Of a DNA stretch of 64,000 nt, positions 24,124-36,687 are shown in pieces (the first letter of the stretch is position 1; each line of letters begins with the position of its first letter). The DNA is from Amylostereum areolatum (Eukaryota; Basidiomycota; Agaricomycetes; Russulales; Stereaceae): contig SAXG01000081.1 in assembly GCA_012932865.1 (NCBI GenBank), positions 119,485 through 183,484 on the forward strand, in the 5' to 3' direction. The notes beneath the pieces were generated by a model. It saw only the letters and a list, made by a program, of their open reading frames with translations, was not told the origin of the DNA and did no database searches. The translations under genes and the position numbers were made by a program.

Positions 24124-24699
24124 AAGAAGAGAGCGGCAGGGTAGAGACTATGGGGAGATATGGTGGGCACCAGCGAGTTTATCACACCTAAACAGGTCGG
24201 AGGAGACTGAAAGTGTTTTGGGCTTTACTACCTAGTGTTTCGTTTATGTGGACCTTCCAGTATCAGCCAGCTGAATAGCCATACCTTGATTATTGGGCTG
24301 GTATCTTCATCGTATCGTAGTGCTTCTGATTAATCCAGCCTCCCCTCTCCTCTCTCAAGCCGAACTTCACCGTGCGCTAGTATTCCTTCATCCCTCATGA
24401 CGCCTCCGTTCCCGTACCCGAAATTCCGGAAGCACCGGTACTACAAACAGTGACAGCGCATCGACACGTACGTACATTCAATACACGAGGAAACATGGTG
24501 CAATTGAACCCCCGGCCTCCGTAAAGATCGTGTCCACGGACCACGTCGGAGTCCCAGTACTGTGACCCTCATAAGGAATGCACCAAGCCCCGGACATACG
24601 GTCGTATGAGAAGGAAAGGACTCCGGCATTTGGCGTTCAGAGTTGTACGGCTCAGAGTGTGCAACGCATGTAAGCATTCCCGCCCCGCGAATCCCGCAC

Positions 24700-25417
24700 T
24701 CAACTCGCGACGAGCTCCCTGCAATCCAAGAATCCGCCACAACAGCGTGCATCCGACGGGTCCATATCCTCGTCCTCGTCCGCGGCGGACGACGCGTCCT
24801 GTTCAGGCGCGCTGCGCGCGGCAGGGGGTGATGTGGAGAGGATGGCGGTGACGAGAAGATCGAGGTTGGACGTGGAGGGCGGCGGCGAAGATGCGGTCGG
24901 GGCTTCGTCCCTGTGGAGATTACCGTACGTTAATTATGCTCGAGCGGCGAGCACGCACAACCCGACGAAAGAAACGAAACGTACCTCGCCCGCGACTGCC
25001 CTCCGCGATTGCCCACACGCGTCTGAAAGCGTTCCACCGCCGCCGACGTCGTCGCCAGATTTCTTGCGAGTTCCCTACACATCACATCCTATACCCACGG
25101 GACCCAACCCCCGCAGAAAAACACCCCATGAATCAGCACTTCGAGCCTGCACCCAAAGTATGAATATCCCAGTCCGACCATAAACTCACCAGCTCCGCGC
25201 GCGCGCGTTCTTCCTCTTTTCTACCATCATCGCTCTCACCCGCTTCGCCTGTGGCATGCGCGAGCTCCGCACGCAGTCGGACGACCTCCGCCTCCGCGGT
25301 CCGGCATCGCGTTTCCAGATCGGCGACGTATTGGGCCCGTCGGGCGCGGTAGTTGCGTTGGTGAGCGAGCGCGCGGGAGGGTGGGGTCGTCAGGTCTTTT
25401 TTGCGCCCTCGGGGCAT
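24700..25417 (-). CDS. bZIP transcription factor with Cys-rich tail, copy 2
   Basis: Exons 25190-25417, 24985-25088, 24700-24910, with intron positions identical to copy 1. The basic region and zipper are nearly unchanged (RNYRARRAQYVADLETRCRT), while the linker differs by substitutions and small indels. The end MDPSDARCCGGFLDCR is kept exactly. No stop or frameshift is seen, so this copy is likely functional although its neighbour ACR3 is disrupted. It lies downstream of ACR3 copy 2 on the same strand. Inferred role: regulator of arsenite export, by analogy with the yeast ARR1-ARR3 pair. Confidence 0.75.
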
Positions 25418-25533
25418 TGGTAGTGTTTGGGTGTGGATTGGCGGGATAAAGAGGCTGGTGTTGGGTGGGTATCGTGAGAGATGATGCTGATCGTAGCGAG
25501 CTATGCGAATACGAGAGACATGCAGGGGACCGC

Positions 25534-25543
25534 GTCAAATTCG
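25534..25543 (-). promoter_or_regulatory. CGAATTTGAC block upstream of bZIP copy 2
   Basis: Counterpart of the block at 3923-3932, kept at the same distance upstream of the bZIP start in the inverted copy. Confidence 0.35.
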
Positions 25544-26859
25544 AGCGTCGAAATCAAAATCAGACACCTTTCCCACGCTCGCCCGCCCTCCGCAAAGTCG
25601 AACTTTTCGTTATGCAGGATAAGGCGCACAGAGAAGCACAATGATATACACATCCTCAATTCAATCTTCCACATCCAACGAAAATCTCAACACTTTCCAT
25701 CCAAGTCGACCATCTCCTTTTTCTTCTCGGAGTCAGTCTCAGCGGCGTCTGCGTCGTCGTCGACATCATCCGCCCACACCAGCTTCTCTCGCAGATAGAG
25801 CGCGACCCACGTCAACGCGAGGAGCACCGGCACCTCCACGAGCGGACCTATCGTCGCAGCAAGCGCCTGCTTCGAGTCGACGCCGTACACCGCGATGGCG
25901 ACCGCGATAGCCAGTTCCTGCGCCCAGGTCAGCCTGCCGTTGATGACCCCGCGTTGATCGAAACGAAAGAACCCACAAAGTTGTTGCTCGCCGCCGTGAA
26001 ACTCTGCACCACCGCCATTTCGTACCCGCCACCTCCCCCTCCCTGCGCGCCTGCGCGCTTCCCGAGGCGGTAAACCCCCCAGAACGCGCTGGTCCACATC
26101 AGAATGAAGTAAGCGACGAGCGGGACGGCGGTGCGGAAGACGGGGCCGAGGTTGTGGATGATGGCGTGGCCCTGGTACGCTGGTCGGACGAAAGGTTCGA
26201 GTAAGCCGAGTGTAGGAGATAGAGCTGGAGGGGATGCGCACCGAACATGACGAGGATGGTGTAGAGAAGCCCGAGGAGGGAGAGCAGCCCGAACTTGGGC
26301 AGGAACTTCTCTTCGAGGAACGTCTTGCTCGTGAGCCACTGGACGGCGTACCGCGTCGCGACGCCCGCGACGAGGGGGATTCCGAGATACTATCCCGTAC
26401 GCGCGCCCGTCAGCCAACGCACCGAGCGACAAGAAACCGAACGCACGATGAGCACCGAAATCGCGACATCCCCGTACGCCAACCTCAGTCCTCCGCCCTC
26501 CCCTCCGATCACATTCACGAATAACACCGCGAGCGGCGCGTACAGAACCACCTGAAGCACGGAATTGATGACGACAAGCACGGCGCAGAGCTCTCATCAG
26601 GGAAAACCTCCCCCCCTAAGGTGATGCTAAGGTGCGTCAAAATTTGACGACCTTTAGAGAGAGCCGCCGCGAGCACTCTAAAAGCTCGAAGTCCATCTAA
26701 CCGCTTCTAAGTTTCTTTCGTAGTTTCTTGTCAAGTTCACGCGGCCCCCTTCGTCGTCGCCATTCTCGCTCGTATAGTCGTCCCTTCTGTCCCCCGACTG
26801 CCTCTATACATTGTCTGACATCCGAATGATACAAATATATTTTATTGTTTGCTATTTTG

Positions 26860-29800
26860 TCAAAATACCTTCATGTACGTGTTCCGCTCGAGGAAGGGGT
26901 TCACTCGAAACTTGGAACACTCCTCGAGCACATTGTAACTCGTCCAATGACGCGGGGCCGTTGCCCCAAATCGGGGGAAGAGTTGCACGCTACGTTGGAT
27001 ATCTTCCACAGGTATGATCTCCACTTCGCGTCGACCGTTGCGAATGGACCGAGAGACTCGGTACATGAGCGTGTCGTCCTCTGGCTCGGCCGCGAAGGGT
27101 GAAAACCATTCGACGTATGCAAGATGCCGCGGGGGCGACGGACGCGATTCGTCGAAGACTTGGGTTGCGACCTTCGTTGCGAGGTGAAACACGACACGGA
27201 CCTGAGCCACGCGAAGTCCTGGACCTCAGGATATGAGCAAGGAACATGGTGAACCGTCAAGAGGTACATACCAACAACCCCCTTCGATGATCCATCGTGA
27301 CCAGTGCGAACCAACACGGTATCGAATCGTCCAGGGATTGGCCGGCCACGGTTGTCCGAACGTTGAGGACGAACATGGGCAGCGTCACGGTCATCTTCGC
27401 CGTTTTCGCGCCGCAACGCGTCGTGGTTCCAAAACTTGATCTTGTGGTACACGGCGACGGAGGTTGTAGGAATGAGTGTATTGTCTGCCTTGTGACGAGC
27501 AGCTGAAGGTGTGAGATGGGGGAAGTTGTGTTTGACAATGAAGGCGGCCAGAGCATCTCCGAAGTCAACGGCGCCGTACGCGTCGCTGAGAATATTGAAA
27601 GAAACGGACTTGACGGAGGCATGTTTTGTCATCTCAATGTGTGTGTGTAGGAAGACCTCGGGTACATGTTCAGCGGTGACGGCGGGTTTGCCAGCGAGGC
27701 GCCACTGGAGAAAAGCAGCATGCGATTGAACTTTCTCGTGCCGTTCGAGCCAGGTTGTCATCTGGGGGTATTCATCTTTGCAGTTGGTGGACCTGTACGC
27801 GTCCTTCGTGAAGTCGATGTGCAGCCTTTCCGTTTGCTCCGTGTTGTAATTGTCTGTTGTGCCGAACAGCTCGATGCTGGACCTGTAGTGACGCAAACCG
27901 TGGAGCTTGGGTAAGTTGAAATCAGTGCGGATCCCTAACTCGATGAAAATAGCCTTGTTGTCGTGGAAGCGCTGAAGAGCATCGTCCATGGCGGTCAGGG
28001 TCGCGTCGGTATGCAACGGGTACTGAGCAAGATAGAGAAAGTCCAAGAGGCCTCTGACTGCGCGTATGAGTCGTGCAGGATTACGGCCGTCGGGAAGGGG
28101 GAGGTCGGCAATGAGACCCAAAAGAATGCGGCACATATGCTTGTGTTCAGTGCCAGAGATGCGCGAGAGCGTGGTGATTCCTTTGGTGAAGAGGTGTGCG
28201 TTGTGATTGGGAGGCATGCGACGGCAGCGGGCATCGATCTCGTCGGGTCCAAATGCTTGCGGGTCTGAAACCCAGCCCACAACGTGCTTGACTACGCCTT
28301 GATACAACTGATGGAGGATATCTGGGGTACAGGAGACAAAGATGTTGGTATAAGGAAGATCCTCCCAGAACGGGTGGAAGATGGGTCGAAAGCGTGCGTC
28401 GCGACACGCAGCATGGAATATGGCTGGTTCTTCATCAGCCAGCTCGAAGACATCCAGAGCGTCGTCGACAGAGCGAAATGGATAGTCACTGTCATCGTTG
28501 TAGTCGCCGAGCTCATTATGACGAGCGGGACAGCGCGGACAGTCACCATAAAGTGTTGAGGTGACGAGGACTTGCTCGGGATAATCCCCGACGAACGTAG
28601 CATAGATTAGGTGGCAGCGCCGCCAAACGCCGTCCCCGCTAACCATAGCGATACCGCACTCCGAGGAGTCCTTGATGGGAGCGAGGATCCTTCGCATGCA
28701 TTCATGAAAGACATTCCCAACTGCCCGGCGCCGTGCTGCCTTGTTGGTGATGTGTTCAAGCTTCGCAGTAGGCAGATACCCCACGAGAACCTGTGCGCGG
28801 CGTGACGGTTTGCGGCGGATGCTTTTTGGAATGTTTCCGATTGTCATGTAAACCGGATAAGCTGACTTGCCACGGAACATGGTAAGTTGTGTCTTGTCGG
28901 AGGAGATGATAAGGGGGACAACAGTTGCGCCTGGATGGATTGCTTCAATAGAGGACTGTACATAAACATGGTTAGAATCTACAGCTACTTCTTCGACGGA
29001 CGAGGTGACGGACCTGAACATTCCACCACCACTTTCCTGTGTTCATCTCATCGAAAATGCGAATTGTCATGTCTTCATCTTGATAGTGCCGCTCTGGCGC
29101 GAACATAAGGTGCTCTGCGAACTCAGGATCACCGTACAACGCACGGACACATGGTATGATGTCGCGCATGTAAACCTCAAATGTCTCGCCGCCGATCCGA
29201 ATCTCTTCCATTGAAAACTTGGGCCGACCTGGAAGCTGCTCGTCGATGATCTTGTTGAGCTGCGCAGTGGTTCGATACGAGAGGCCAAGTTTTTCAGGCA
29301 GCTAGAGACAAGATCAGTTTCGCCGATTGCAGCTCAAAAACCAACAGAAAACATACCTCATCCATTTGGAAGAGTTCCGAGACGGCCGACGAGGTTGGAC
29401 CCCTGGTCTTCGCCCAGTACGCCATGGTCCAGTCTATCTTGGATTTGAACGGGGCCCATATGTTGCCCTCACCACCAGCATCGAAATGCGAACCCAGTGC
29501 CTCGTAGCGAGACACGGCGGGCGTGCAGTCGAGAGGGGCACCGGCACCTTCACCCGGAAAATGCTGAATGATGGGACGTTTCCAAAGCTGACCTTCCACA
29601 TGGAGGCGTTCCGCTGGTGTGAAAAGACGGCCGGAAGTCCCAGAGTTGGGAGATGCACCACCCCAAGCCGTATCGGGCTCCTCCACATGAACCAGGGGGG
29701 CATTTGGGTTGATATCCGACTCAATGTGGTGCTGGCGGAGGGCTTCTAGGATTTGCGCGTCATTCTCTTCATCCGAGTCGGCGTCGTCGGTAAGGCCGGG

Positions 29801-30238
29801 GACCGTGTCATCATCCTCATCTTCATCGTCAACTTGATCGGTTGGACTGGGGATGGTAGGATGGCCTTCGAGAAATGTGTCGGGGTGGTCTGATGGTGCG
29901 TCAATATCCATACGGTCTCCATGTGCGCTGGAAGAGGGGCCATCGCTGTCCCAGACTCCGAGATCGGCGGGTGAATATGAAGTGGCGAAATAGTCGCCCG
30001 TGAAATGTTGTTCGGCTTCAAATGCATTGTCATCCTTGTGTACTGCGTTGGCAGGGGGTCCGGGTACACCAGGATGACCAGAGAAAATGCCCAGAAATTC
30101 AGTATCTCGACGAGCCTGACTAGCGGCACGGCAGACGTCTCGACGGGTTTGTGCCCAGTGATTTGCAAGGCCCTTGCCGGTAAAGGACTTGTCACATCCA
30201 GGGCATGTGTTCGTTGATTCTGACGCTGTTTTGGGCAT
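26860..30238 (-). CDS. Plavaka transposase
   Basis: Exons 29357-30238, 29014-29301, 27272-28955, 26860-27218, with introns of 53-58 nt. The N-terminus has a Cys/His finger (CPGCDKSF, residues 12-19, then NHWAQTRRDVC) typical of Plavaka proteins, followed by a long acidic region. After the first intron come LPGRPKF, RDIIPCVRALYGDPEFAEHL and IFDEMNTGKWWWNVQ, then VVPLIISSDKTQLTMFRGKSAYPVYMTIGNI and RRKPSRRAQVLVGYLP, the family hallmark. The catalytic RNase H-like core follows, with CPDILHQLYQGVVKH and NLPKLHGLRHYRSSIELFGTTDNYNTEQTERLHIDF. No stops interrupt the exons, so it may be active. It cuts and pastes the element carrying it. Confidence 0.85.
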
Positions 30239-30496
30239 GGTGACGTGGTGAGAATGGATAACGAGGTTGTTGTCGGAGTTGAGGAGAAAGAATGCACATT
30301 CGCCCCTGGCTATGGCCTCGCGACCGTAGGAACCCTCTAAAATCCAAAATCTCTAAACCAAATCTACCTTGAGCACATGTCAGCTCAATGGGTTGCGCTT
30401 ATAAGTTGACGCTCACTTACAGTCAACTCTCCATCTCCCTCCAATTCCCCATTCTTTTCCACTTCTCTTCATTCTCTGACTTAGTACTCGGGCACC

Positions 30497-32998
30497 ATGA
30501 GCAAACGCACAACCCGTACCTCTACTTCGAAGCCGCAACAGCGCACGACATCCCCGACACAGGCTGCCAGCACACCGGCGTTGACCAGGGGCGAGAAAGC
30601 CAAAGCAACCCGAGCTCGCACCAAAGCCGCTGCGCTCGCACTCCAGAATGCGAATGAGTCGTCTTCTAACCCAGCAGGTGCGTTAGGTTTTGCACCATAC
30701 AGACGAATTCTACGAGACTTACCATTGTGTCATCAGAACCAGTCCTTGTGCCAGTGGCCCCCGGTGCGTGTTCATTTGGTGCCGTTTTCCTCAATTCTCA
30801 TTGACCTATATGAATAACATTTCAGCCGACACTACTGCTCCTGTCCCCGCAAAAAAGCGCAAGGCCCATACCTCGAACGTTGACCTTGTTGGCAGTGCGG
30901 ACGCAGTCGAACCACCCAGCAAAAAGACAAAAGCCCGTAAAGGTGCGTATCTCTCACGCTGTGGTGCAGTGACGCGTCGTCCAACTAATTTTCATCTTCC
31001 AGGACGTGTTCCTCCACTCGTCCTGGACGAGGACACGCCGCCGCTGGCTCCACTGAAGATCTGGTCAGACCAGACGGCTCCAGCTCCTTCTCGTACATTG
31101 GCAGCCTCGGGCAACGTTCCGGTTGCGGCTATCGAGGTACGGGGTTTTCTTGCAACTCTCGGATTCGGTTTACTTACCTCGAGGGATACACAGGTCGACG
31201 ACGACGACGACAGCTCCCTGCCCGCACTCTCTGATACGGAGGGCGAGAACTCAGAGCCGGACGACATGGAGGAGATGCATTGTATGGCCAAGGGGAACTC
31301 CCGGGCCCTCCAGAAAGCTATGGATCTTGAGGTGCGCCCCATATTTCGCGCATCTTCCACTCAAAATTGGACTGATGCACGCAATGACAGCGTCCTCAAT
31401 GGATGCGCTCACTTGTCAAGTCCCCTGTGCCGCAGAACATCCATGCGGTGACGGTCTTTTCCGCCTTGGTTCCATCCCCGTCCTTCCACGCGATATCCAC
31501 CGGAACTCCCGAAGGTCTGGCACTGCTACCCGCTCCAACTTCTCAGGCTCCCCCGGCAGTCGTGGCAGGCAATCAGACAATGCCCAACCCCTCTGAACAT
31601 CAAGAGGATGATATGCCCGAGCTTGTGACAGGTCTGTAACATCCGTCTCTCCTTGTTTCTTTCTACTTATATCATCTTAGATGGTGCTACTGTTCCCTCT
31701 GCACCTCAACCGGATGCTACGCCTCTGCCGCTGGTCGCTGCGCCTGCCACGCAACAACCTTTGCAACATACCGACGGACTCGTTGGAGGTAACTTTTCTC
31801 AGAGTCGCATGTGGCGAATCCTGGGTCTGGTAGGTGACCGATATGTATCTGATGCCGACGGTCCTATAGGAGCTGGTGTTGTCAGCCTTCCCGACGCAAC
31901 AATTACCGATCCCAACGAGCCTCACCCTCCACACACTGACCTGGTCCTTCCGCCCCAAGGACAACGGATGCGCCTTTCGCATCAGTCTGACATTGTTCAG
32001 CGGATGGTTCGCGACGCATTCATGCAGCTTATGCTCCATCTGTACTTCGTCAACAGTTTTCCTGATGGCATCTTGGCTGCCTCGTTTGCTCGGCAAGCTC
32101 TGACTGTTGCAGCATCACTGCGGGAGGTTTGCCGTCACATATATAGGCGTGTCTTGCAAGAAGGGGCATATCTCGAACCTCTCATTCCATTGGTACATCC
32201 TGCAGCTCATCGTGAAGATCTGATTAACCATGTTATAGATTTCCGCTCGTGTCGCACTCTACCGCAAGACCGTCAAGGACCACAGTGATAGCCTCGTCGT
32301 GGCAATGTTCAATCTACTTCCGAACGGAGTGCACTGTGAACAAAGGGTGACCGCTGCACTGTTGGACTATGCGTATATTTTCCGTCGCAACTCGCCGGTA
32401 ATTTACATACATTGTCAGCTTATCGAGTTTCAACTAACGATACCTAGGATGGTTTGACGGGAGCTGTGCGCCGTAGCTGGCCGTACCGCCATCCCATCGG
32501 CATCACAATCATGAACCGTCTGCTTTTTGCGCGGGGCCTCGCGAACCAGCAACGTCCATGGTTTCCATTTCGCGTCGACTCTGTCACCAACGAGTATCAG
32601 CTTGAGCTCCCTCAAGCTCTTGTTGCACTCGTGTACACGGCGGTACGTAACACTTCTCGCATCTCACCGGCAATACTAACACATCTTTCGGATACTAGGT
32701 CTATGCATCTCTATATGAACACCGTTCCGGTCAGCAACAGAGGGGCGATTTCTCCTCCGACGCATTCCTTGACGTCTACAACGGCCACATTGCGACTCTC
32801 GAGAACATCAGGACCACTCGCCCAGAGCACTACCACCGCATGATGTTCAATCTGTACACGGAGGTCTCGTAAGTCCAAATCAACACTACCGTGATATAAT
32901 CATACTAACCTCCGCCTAGAGCTGCTGGCACATCTTCTCCTGCCCCAAATGCAGTCTTTGCCGGGGCTATCACGGCAATTGAGTTTGAGGATGCGTAA
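30497..32998 (+). CDS. DUF6532-like protein carried by the transposon
   Basis: A multi-exon gene divergent from the transposase. The N-terminus is basic and Thr/Ser/Ala-rich (MSKRTTRTSTSKPQQR), with two possible nuclear-localisation stretches (KKRK, KKTKARK), then an acidic region (DDDDDSSLPALSD). The C-terminal ~350 residues form the recognisable domain: HIYRRVLQEGAYLEPLIPL, RKTVKDHSDSLVVAMFNL, WPYRHPIGITIMNRLLF, ELPQALVALVYTAVYASLYE and SSDAFLDVYNGHIATLENIR, which I recognise as DUF6532, common in agaricomycetes and often near Plavaka transposases. The stop is at 32996-32998. Individual exon borders between 30680 and 32450 are approximate. Function unknown. Confidence 0.6.
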
Positions 32999-34157
32999 AT
33001 TGTGTACTCCCACCGCCTCCCCCATCATACACTGTTCTCTTTCCTTGCGTCGTTATACCTGTCTCGTTCGTCCTGCCCCCACTTACGTCCTGTCTACTAA
33101 TGTCTTTCGTGTCCATACTTACCACTACTCTCCATTCCGTATTCTGCCTCCCATCCCCCGCTACGCGTGTCCACTCGTTTACGTTTCATCCCCCCCCCCC
33201 CGCCCGGCTGTCTGTTTGTATCGTACTATCCTGCCCTGTGCTAATGTTTCTAATGACCATAATTCTGGTCTAAACCGTTTGAACCCGCGAGCTAACCCCG
33301 AACAAATGGCACGGGTATATGTCTTCCTAAATTTATCCTAATGTACTAAACCCTTGCCAAGGCGGACGCACCGACCGCCGCCTTAGCAAAACCTAGTACA
33401 GTTTTAGGCCAGGATTACCCGTCATTTTGCTTCTAATAAGAGGGGGACCTTCCTAAACTCCTAAGCCGCAAATTAGAGCCAATAAGATCAAATTATTACA
33501 ATTTTGCAGGGGAGGTTTTCCCAGAGCTGCGTCTCCGCGCGCGAGCGCGGTCCACACCATGACCATCGCGATGCACCGCGCGAGGCCGACGAGGATGACG
33601 CCGGTGCGGTACGCGGGGAGATCGGGGAGTGCGGCCCATGCGAGTCCGAGCATCAGCAGGGGACCAACGATCCAGTTGAGGAAGAGCGAGAGCAGGAGAG
33701 GCGCGAGGAGACGTCGGGAGAAGCGCGCTGGGAGGGCCTCGTAGCGCACTTTGGCGAGGATGGGCCAGATCATGACGAGCAGACCTATGGCGATGGCTTC
33801 ATGGAAGATGTAAGTTTATGCATGAACAAGGGTCACGACGAGGAGACGTACGTGCGGAGACGCCTCTAAACCGCGCGGTATCGAACGCGGCTTGGACGCC
33901 CGGGACGAACTCGCCAATGAGGACGCCGACGATCATGGAGAGAAGGATAGCGGGGGTTAGGAGACGGTCAGTGAGGCTCAGCTGCGAGAATAGTCCTGTT
34001 TCAATCGTCAGCATGCAATCCATGAAATACGGGTGGGGTTACACGCACGCTTCGACGAGCAGTCTCTCGGAGGATGACCGCGGCAAAGACGGCTGGGTGT
34101 TGCGTCGGGCGAGGCCAGACCTTGCTGTAAATTGATTGTACTTGATTTTGGATCCAT

Positions 34158-36687
34158 TTACGTTGTTGTATTTGGTATCCGAGGGCGGGAACGGAAAGGA
34201 GGGAGGGGACTCATCCTGGCGGTCAGCGTGGCCTTTAGTACGACGGGAAAATGACGGGGGTGATTTTGACCATCGTCAAATTCGGCCGTTCGCGAAGCAG
34301 TTGTCAAGAGATAAGATAAGGGTGCTCTTCGGCGATATCCGAGCTTGTGAATCTCCGTACGCGCGAATCTGCCACCCATCATCCCGCTCGTTCTCCTTCC
34401 TCCCTACCTTCACCAAGAAACAACATCAGACACATGGAAAGACAACTGAAAAAACGCAAATGCGCGACGGAGGATGCACGTACGGATGCGTCGACATCCT
34501 CACAGGGAGAGGGTGGACCGTATCCTCTACGCATGGGTTAATACTTTGCAGGCCCCGAACCCGAACGCGTCCCGCTCAACGTGTGTTTCCGCCTCTGATC
34601 AGATTCATATGTTCAAAATGACGTTCCAGAGAATGGGATGGAGAATATAAATGCGATCGTACGTCTCGTTCCATCGTCCCGGCGTGTGCATTCGCCCATT
34701 CACATTTCAGTGCCTGCATGATACCCCTCCACCTACAATGTAACCTGAACGAATTCGTTGGTATGCTCATCCTCTGAGCGCATTGCATTTCTTCCTACCA
34801 CCTTTGACTTCTTCGCCGCAAAACTAAGCGCGGACACCGTCGCTTCGATCGACGCGCTGCACGCGTGCCTGCTCAAGCGCTCAAGACCCACCGGCACTTT
34901 CTTTAACACGAACGTATGTCTCCCTCTTCCATATGTGAATACGAGCACTGACGCAACGGCTTTGGTAGCATTATCAGAAGGACATGCAAGTCTGCATCGA
35001 CTCCATCCTGCTCGCGCCCGCCGAGCTCACCACGAACGCAGACACCTACATACCTTGGCGAGGCGCTTGCACAGATGCTCGTTGTGGCTGAAGTTCGTAG
35101 GTACGCCTTTTTCTTTTCCCTACCGACGCATATACTAAATGGCGATGCCCTCGCACAAGTTGTCGGCGCTCCGATTCGTGCTCGAATGGAAATTTGTGGA
35201 TCCCCTGTGCGATCTCCTTCAACACCGCGTAGAAAGGTGGGGCTATGCACATAGGATCGCGCGAAACATGAGCAAGGATGTGCCGCGAGGGGCAAGCGGT
35301 GGGCAGAAGTTGACGGAGATAGTCGTCGTTCTGGAAGAATAGGTGCGTCTTCTGATGTCTTCTCGGTCGAGAGCGTATGTCGCTGAAAACAATGGTCGAA
35401 AGCTGCTACTCCCGACGCCTGGGGAAGAGGTATACAAGAACGACCCCCATCTCTGACCAGATTCAGCTTTGTATACTGGCGCTCGCACTAGCTTCATTTC
35501 TCAACAATGTAGAGTACGCGCCGTCCACGGTGGATGTTGGATGAACGCTTGAGCGTGGAGGCTCTGATCCACCAAACTTACACTGCCAAAGTACGTCGAT
35601 CTCCCTCGCAGTCTGTTATCGTCAGGCCCCTCCCGCCGTCTCTCCGTTCCACAACTAACCACAGCTTGTAATACTAATGCGGACGCTTTCATTGGTGGAT
35701 CAAGGCCTTTGTACCGCAATCAGACGGTGAACAGCCTCGAACGTTGACCGGGACCGGGGCACGCGTCCCCCACTGGCGTCTCGCCTGTGTAGGGAACGTG
35801 TTCGCCCCTCAAAGCTGTCACCGAAAATTCATCCTCCGCTTCGCATGCTGGATAAGTAGCAGATGACCGCCTCTCACTCACGGAACCTCATATCCGTATC
35901 AGTCGCGTGTGGTGTTTCTGGCGAATCATGGTCATCATCTATCACGCGTCGCCGGGGAGGGTGGGGCCTGAGGGATGGCGGGCTTTGAGCAGGCATGAGT
36001 CGTCGGCGGACTCTCGAGGAGATTGGGGCGACTTGCAGGTGTGGAATACCTACCGGTAAGTGTCCATTCGTCGCACCGTGTTGGTCTCCTAATGCTGTCT
36101 TTCCGGTAGAACTTCCCTCCCGTATACCGACTCATTGAGTGCATGTAGTACAAGATCCTGCATCAGACGTGCGTGCAAGCGCCACCAATTCAAACTCTTG
36201 CCCTGGTATCTTGACCATACCTTTTGACCCTCCTTATCTGTTTATACTCCCTGCCCCTCGTTGCAACGGAATGCGAGAAACCGAGGCAGTGCGCACCAGG
36301 GCATTGGTGTAAACGGTCCCGACTGTTGACTCACAGTCTGTATTTGACAGACTATACAGTGCTACCAGCTTTCGATAACGGCACTGCGGGGCCCGCCAAG
36401 GTGGCCAGAATTCAGTGCCCCCACCGAGTGCGAACTGTAAACTGTGCCTTTGCAGTTACGGAAAGCCTCGTACTTTGTCCCCTTTGTATCGACGCGGTGT
36501 TCTGATCGCAGGCTACTTGGTTGTTCGACGGCGTGGCATACTGCCGACTGCGGCTGTCCGTTGAAGGCCATCATGTCGGTTTAAATCAGCGCATTTCCCA
36601 TACTCGGTATGCAGTGGCGCCTTATATCAATCGCCCAGCCAGCTCAAGGCGGTCTTATTTCCCTCTCCCCCGCCCCGCTTATGTGCC
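34158..36687. other. Intergenic with gene fragments
   Basis: The first ~190 bases are the ACR3 copy 2 promoter. The rest shows no full gene. A minus-strand fragment at about 35040-35497 contains a segment (FQRHTLSTEKTSED in one frame) with a partner in opposite orientation near 50.2-50.3 kb (FQQHTLSTEETEDV), so it is probably the remnant of a duplicated gene. Confidence 0.4.
34265..34280. promoter_or_regulatory. Palindromic TTTGAC-N4-GTCAAA upstream of ACR3 copy 2
   Basis: Counterpart of the site at 2120-2135, located 107 bases upstream of the copy 2 start. The central four bases differ (CATC on the plus strand), but both six-base arms are unchanged. Confidence 0.5.

Larger units (their letters stand above)
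26600..33522. mobile_element. Plavaka-type (CMC/CACTA superfamily) DNA transposon
   Basis: A ~6.9-kb insertion inside ACR3 copy 2. Both ends carry the 14-bp inverted repeat GGGAAAACCTCCCC (26600-26613 and, reversed, 33509-33522). AGAGCT occurs on both sides of the insertion, but at the left it is followed by CTCATCA before the repeat, so the target duplication is not resolved. Inside are a minus-strand Plavaka transposase and a plus-strand multi-exon gene with a DUF6532-like domain, transcribed divergently from about 30.3-30.5 kb. The subterminal palindrome CGTCAAAATTTGACG lies at 26635-26649. The open transposase frame suggests a recently active copy. Confidence 0.85.
25686..34157 (-). pseudogene. 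ACR3: Arsenite transporter ACR3, copy 2, split by a transposon
   Basis: The gene reads right to left: exon 1 34121-34157, exon 2 33853-33995, exon 3 from 33796 down to the insertion at about 33523, then after the transposon the rest of exon 3 from about 26593 to 26445, exon 4 26242-26389, exon 5 25977-26179, exon 6 25686-25917. All ACR3 motifs of copy 1 are kept, and no other stop or frameshift was noticed. The insertion lies in [11 protein letters not shown], in the middle of the membrane domain. Read-through from the N-terminal part stops soon after entering the element. The first intron has a normal GT donor, unlike copy 1. Excision would be needed to restore the gene. The otherwise clean exons suggest a young insertion. 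Confidence 0.85.
24590..34350 (-). repeat. Right arm of inverted ACR3-bZIP duplication (with transposon inside)
   Basis: Inverted copy of the 2.09-4.86 kb segment, with the same gene order, intron positions, promoter palindrome and bZIP flank. It is lengthened by the Plavaka insertion at 26600-33522. The transposon-free arm would be about the same length as the left arm. Confidence 0.85.
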
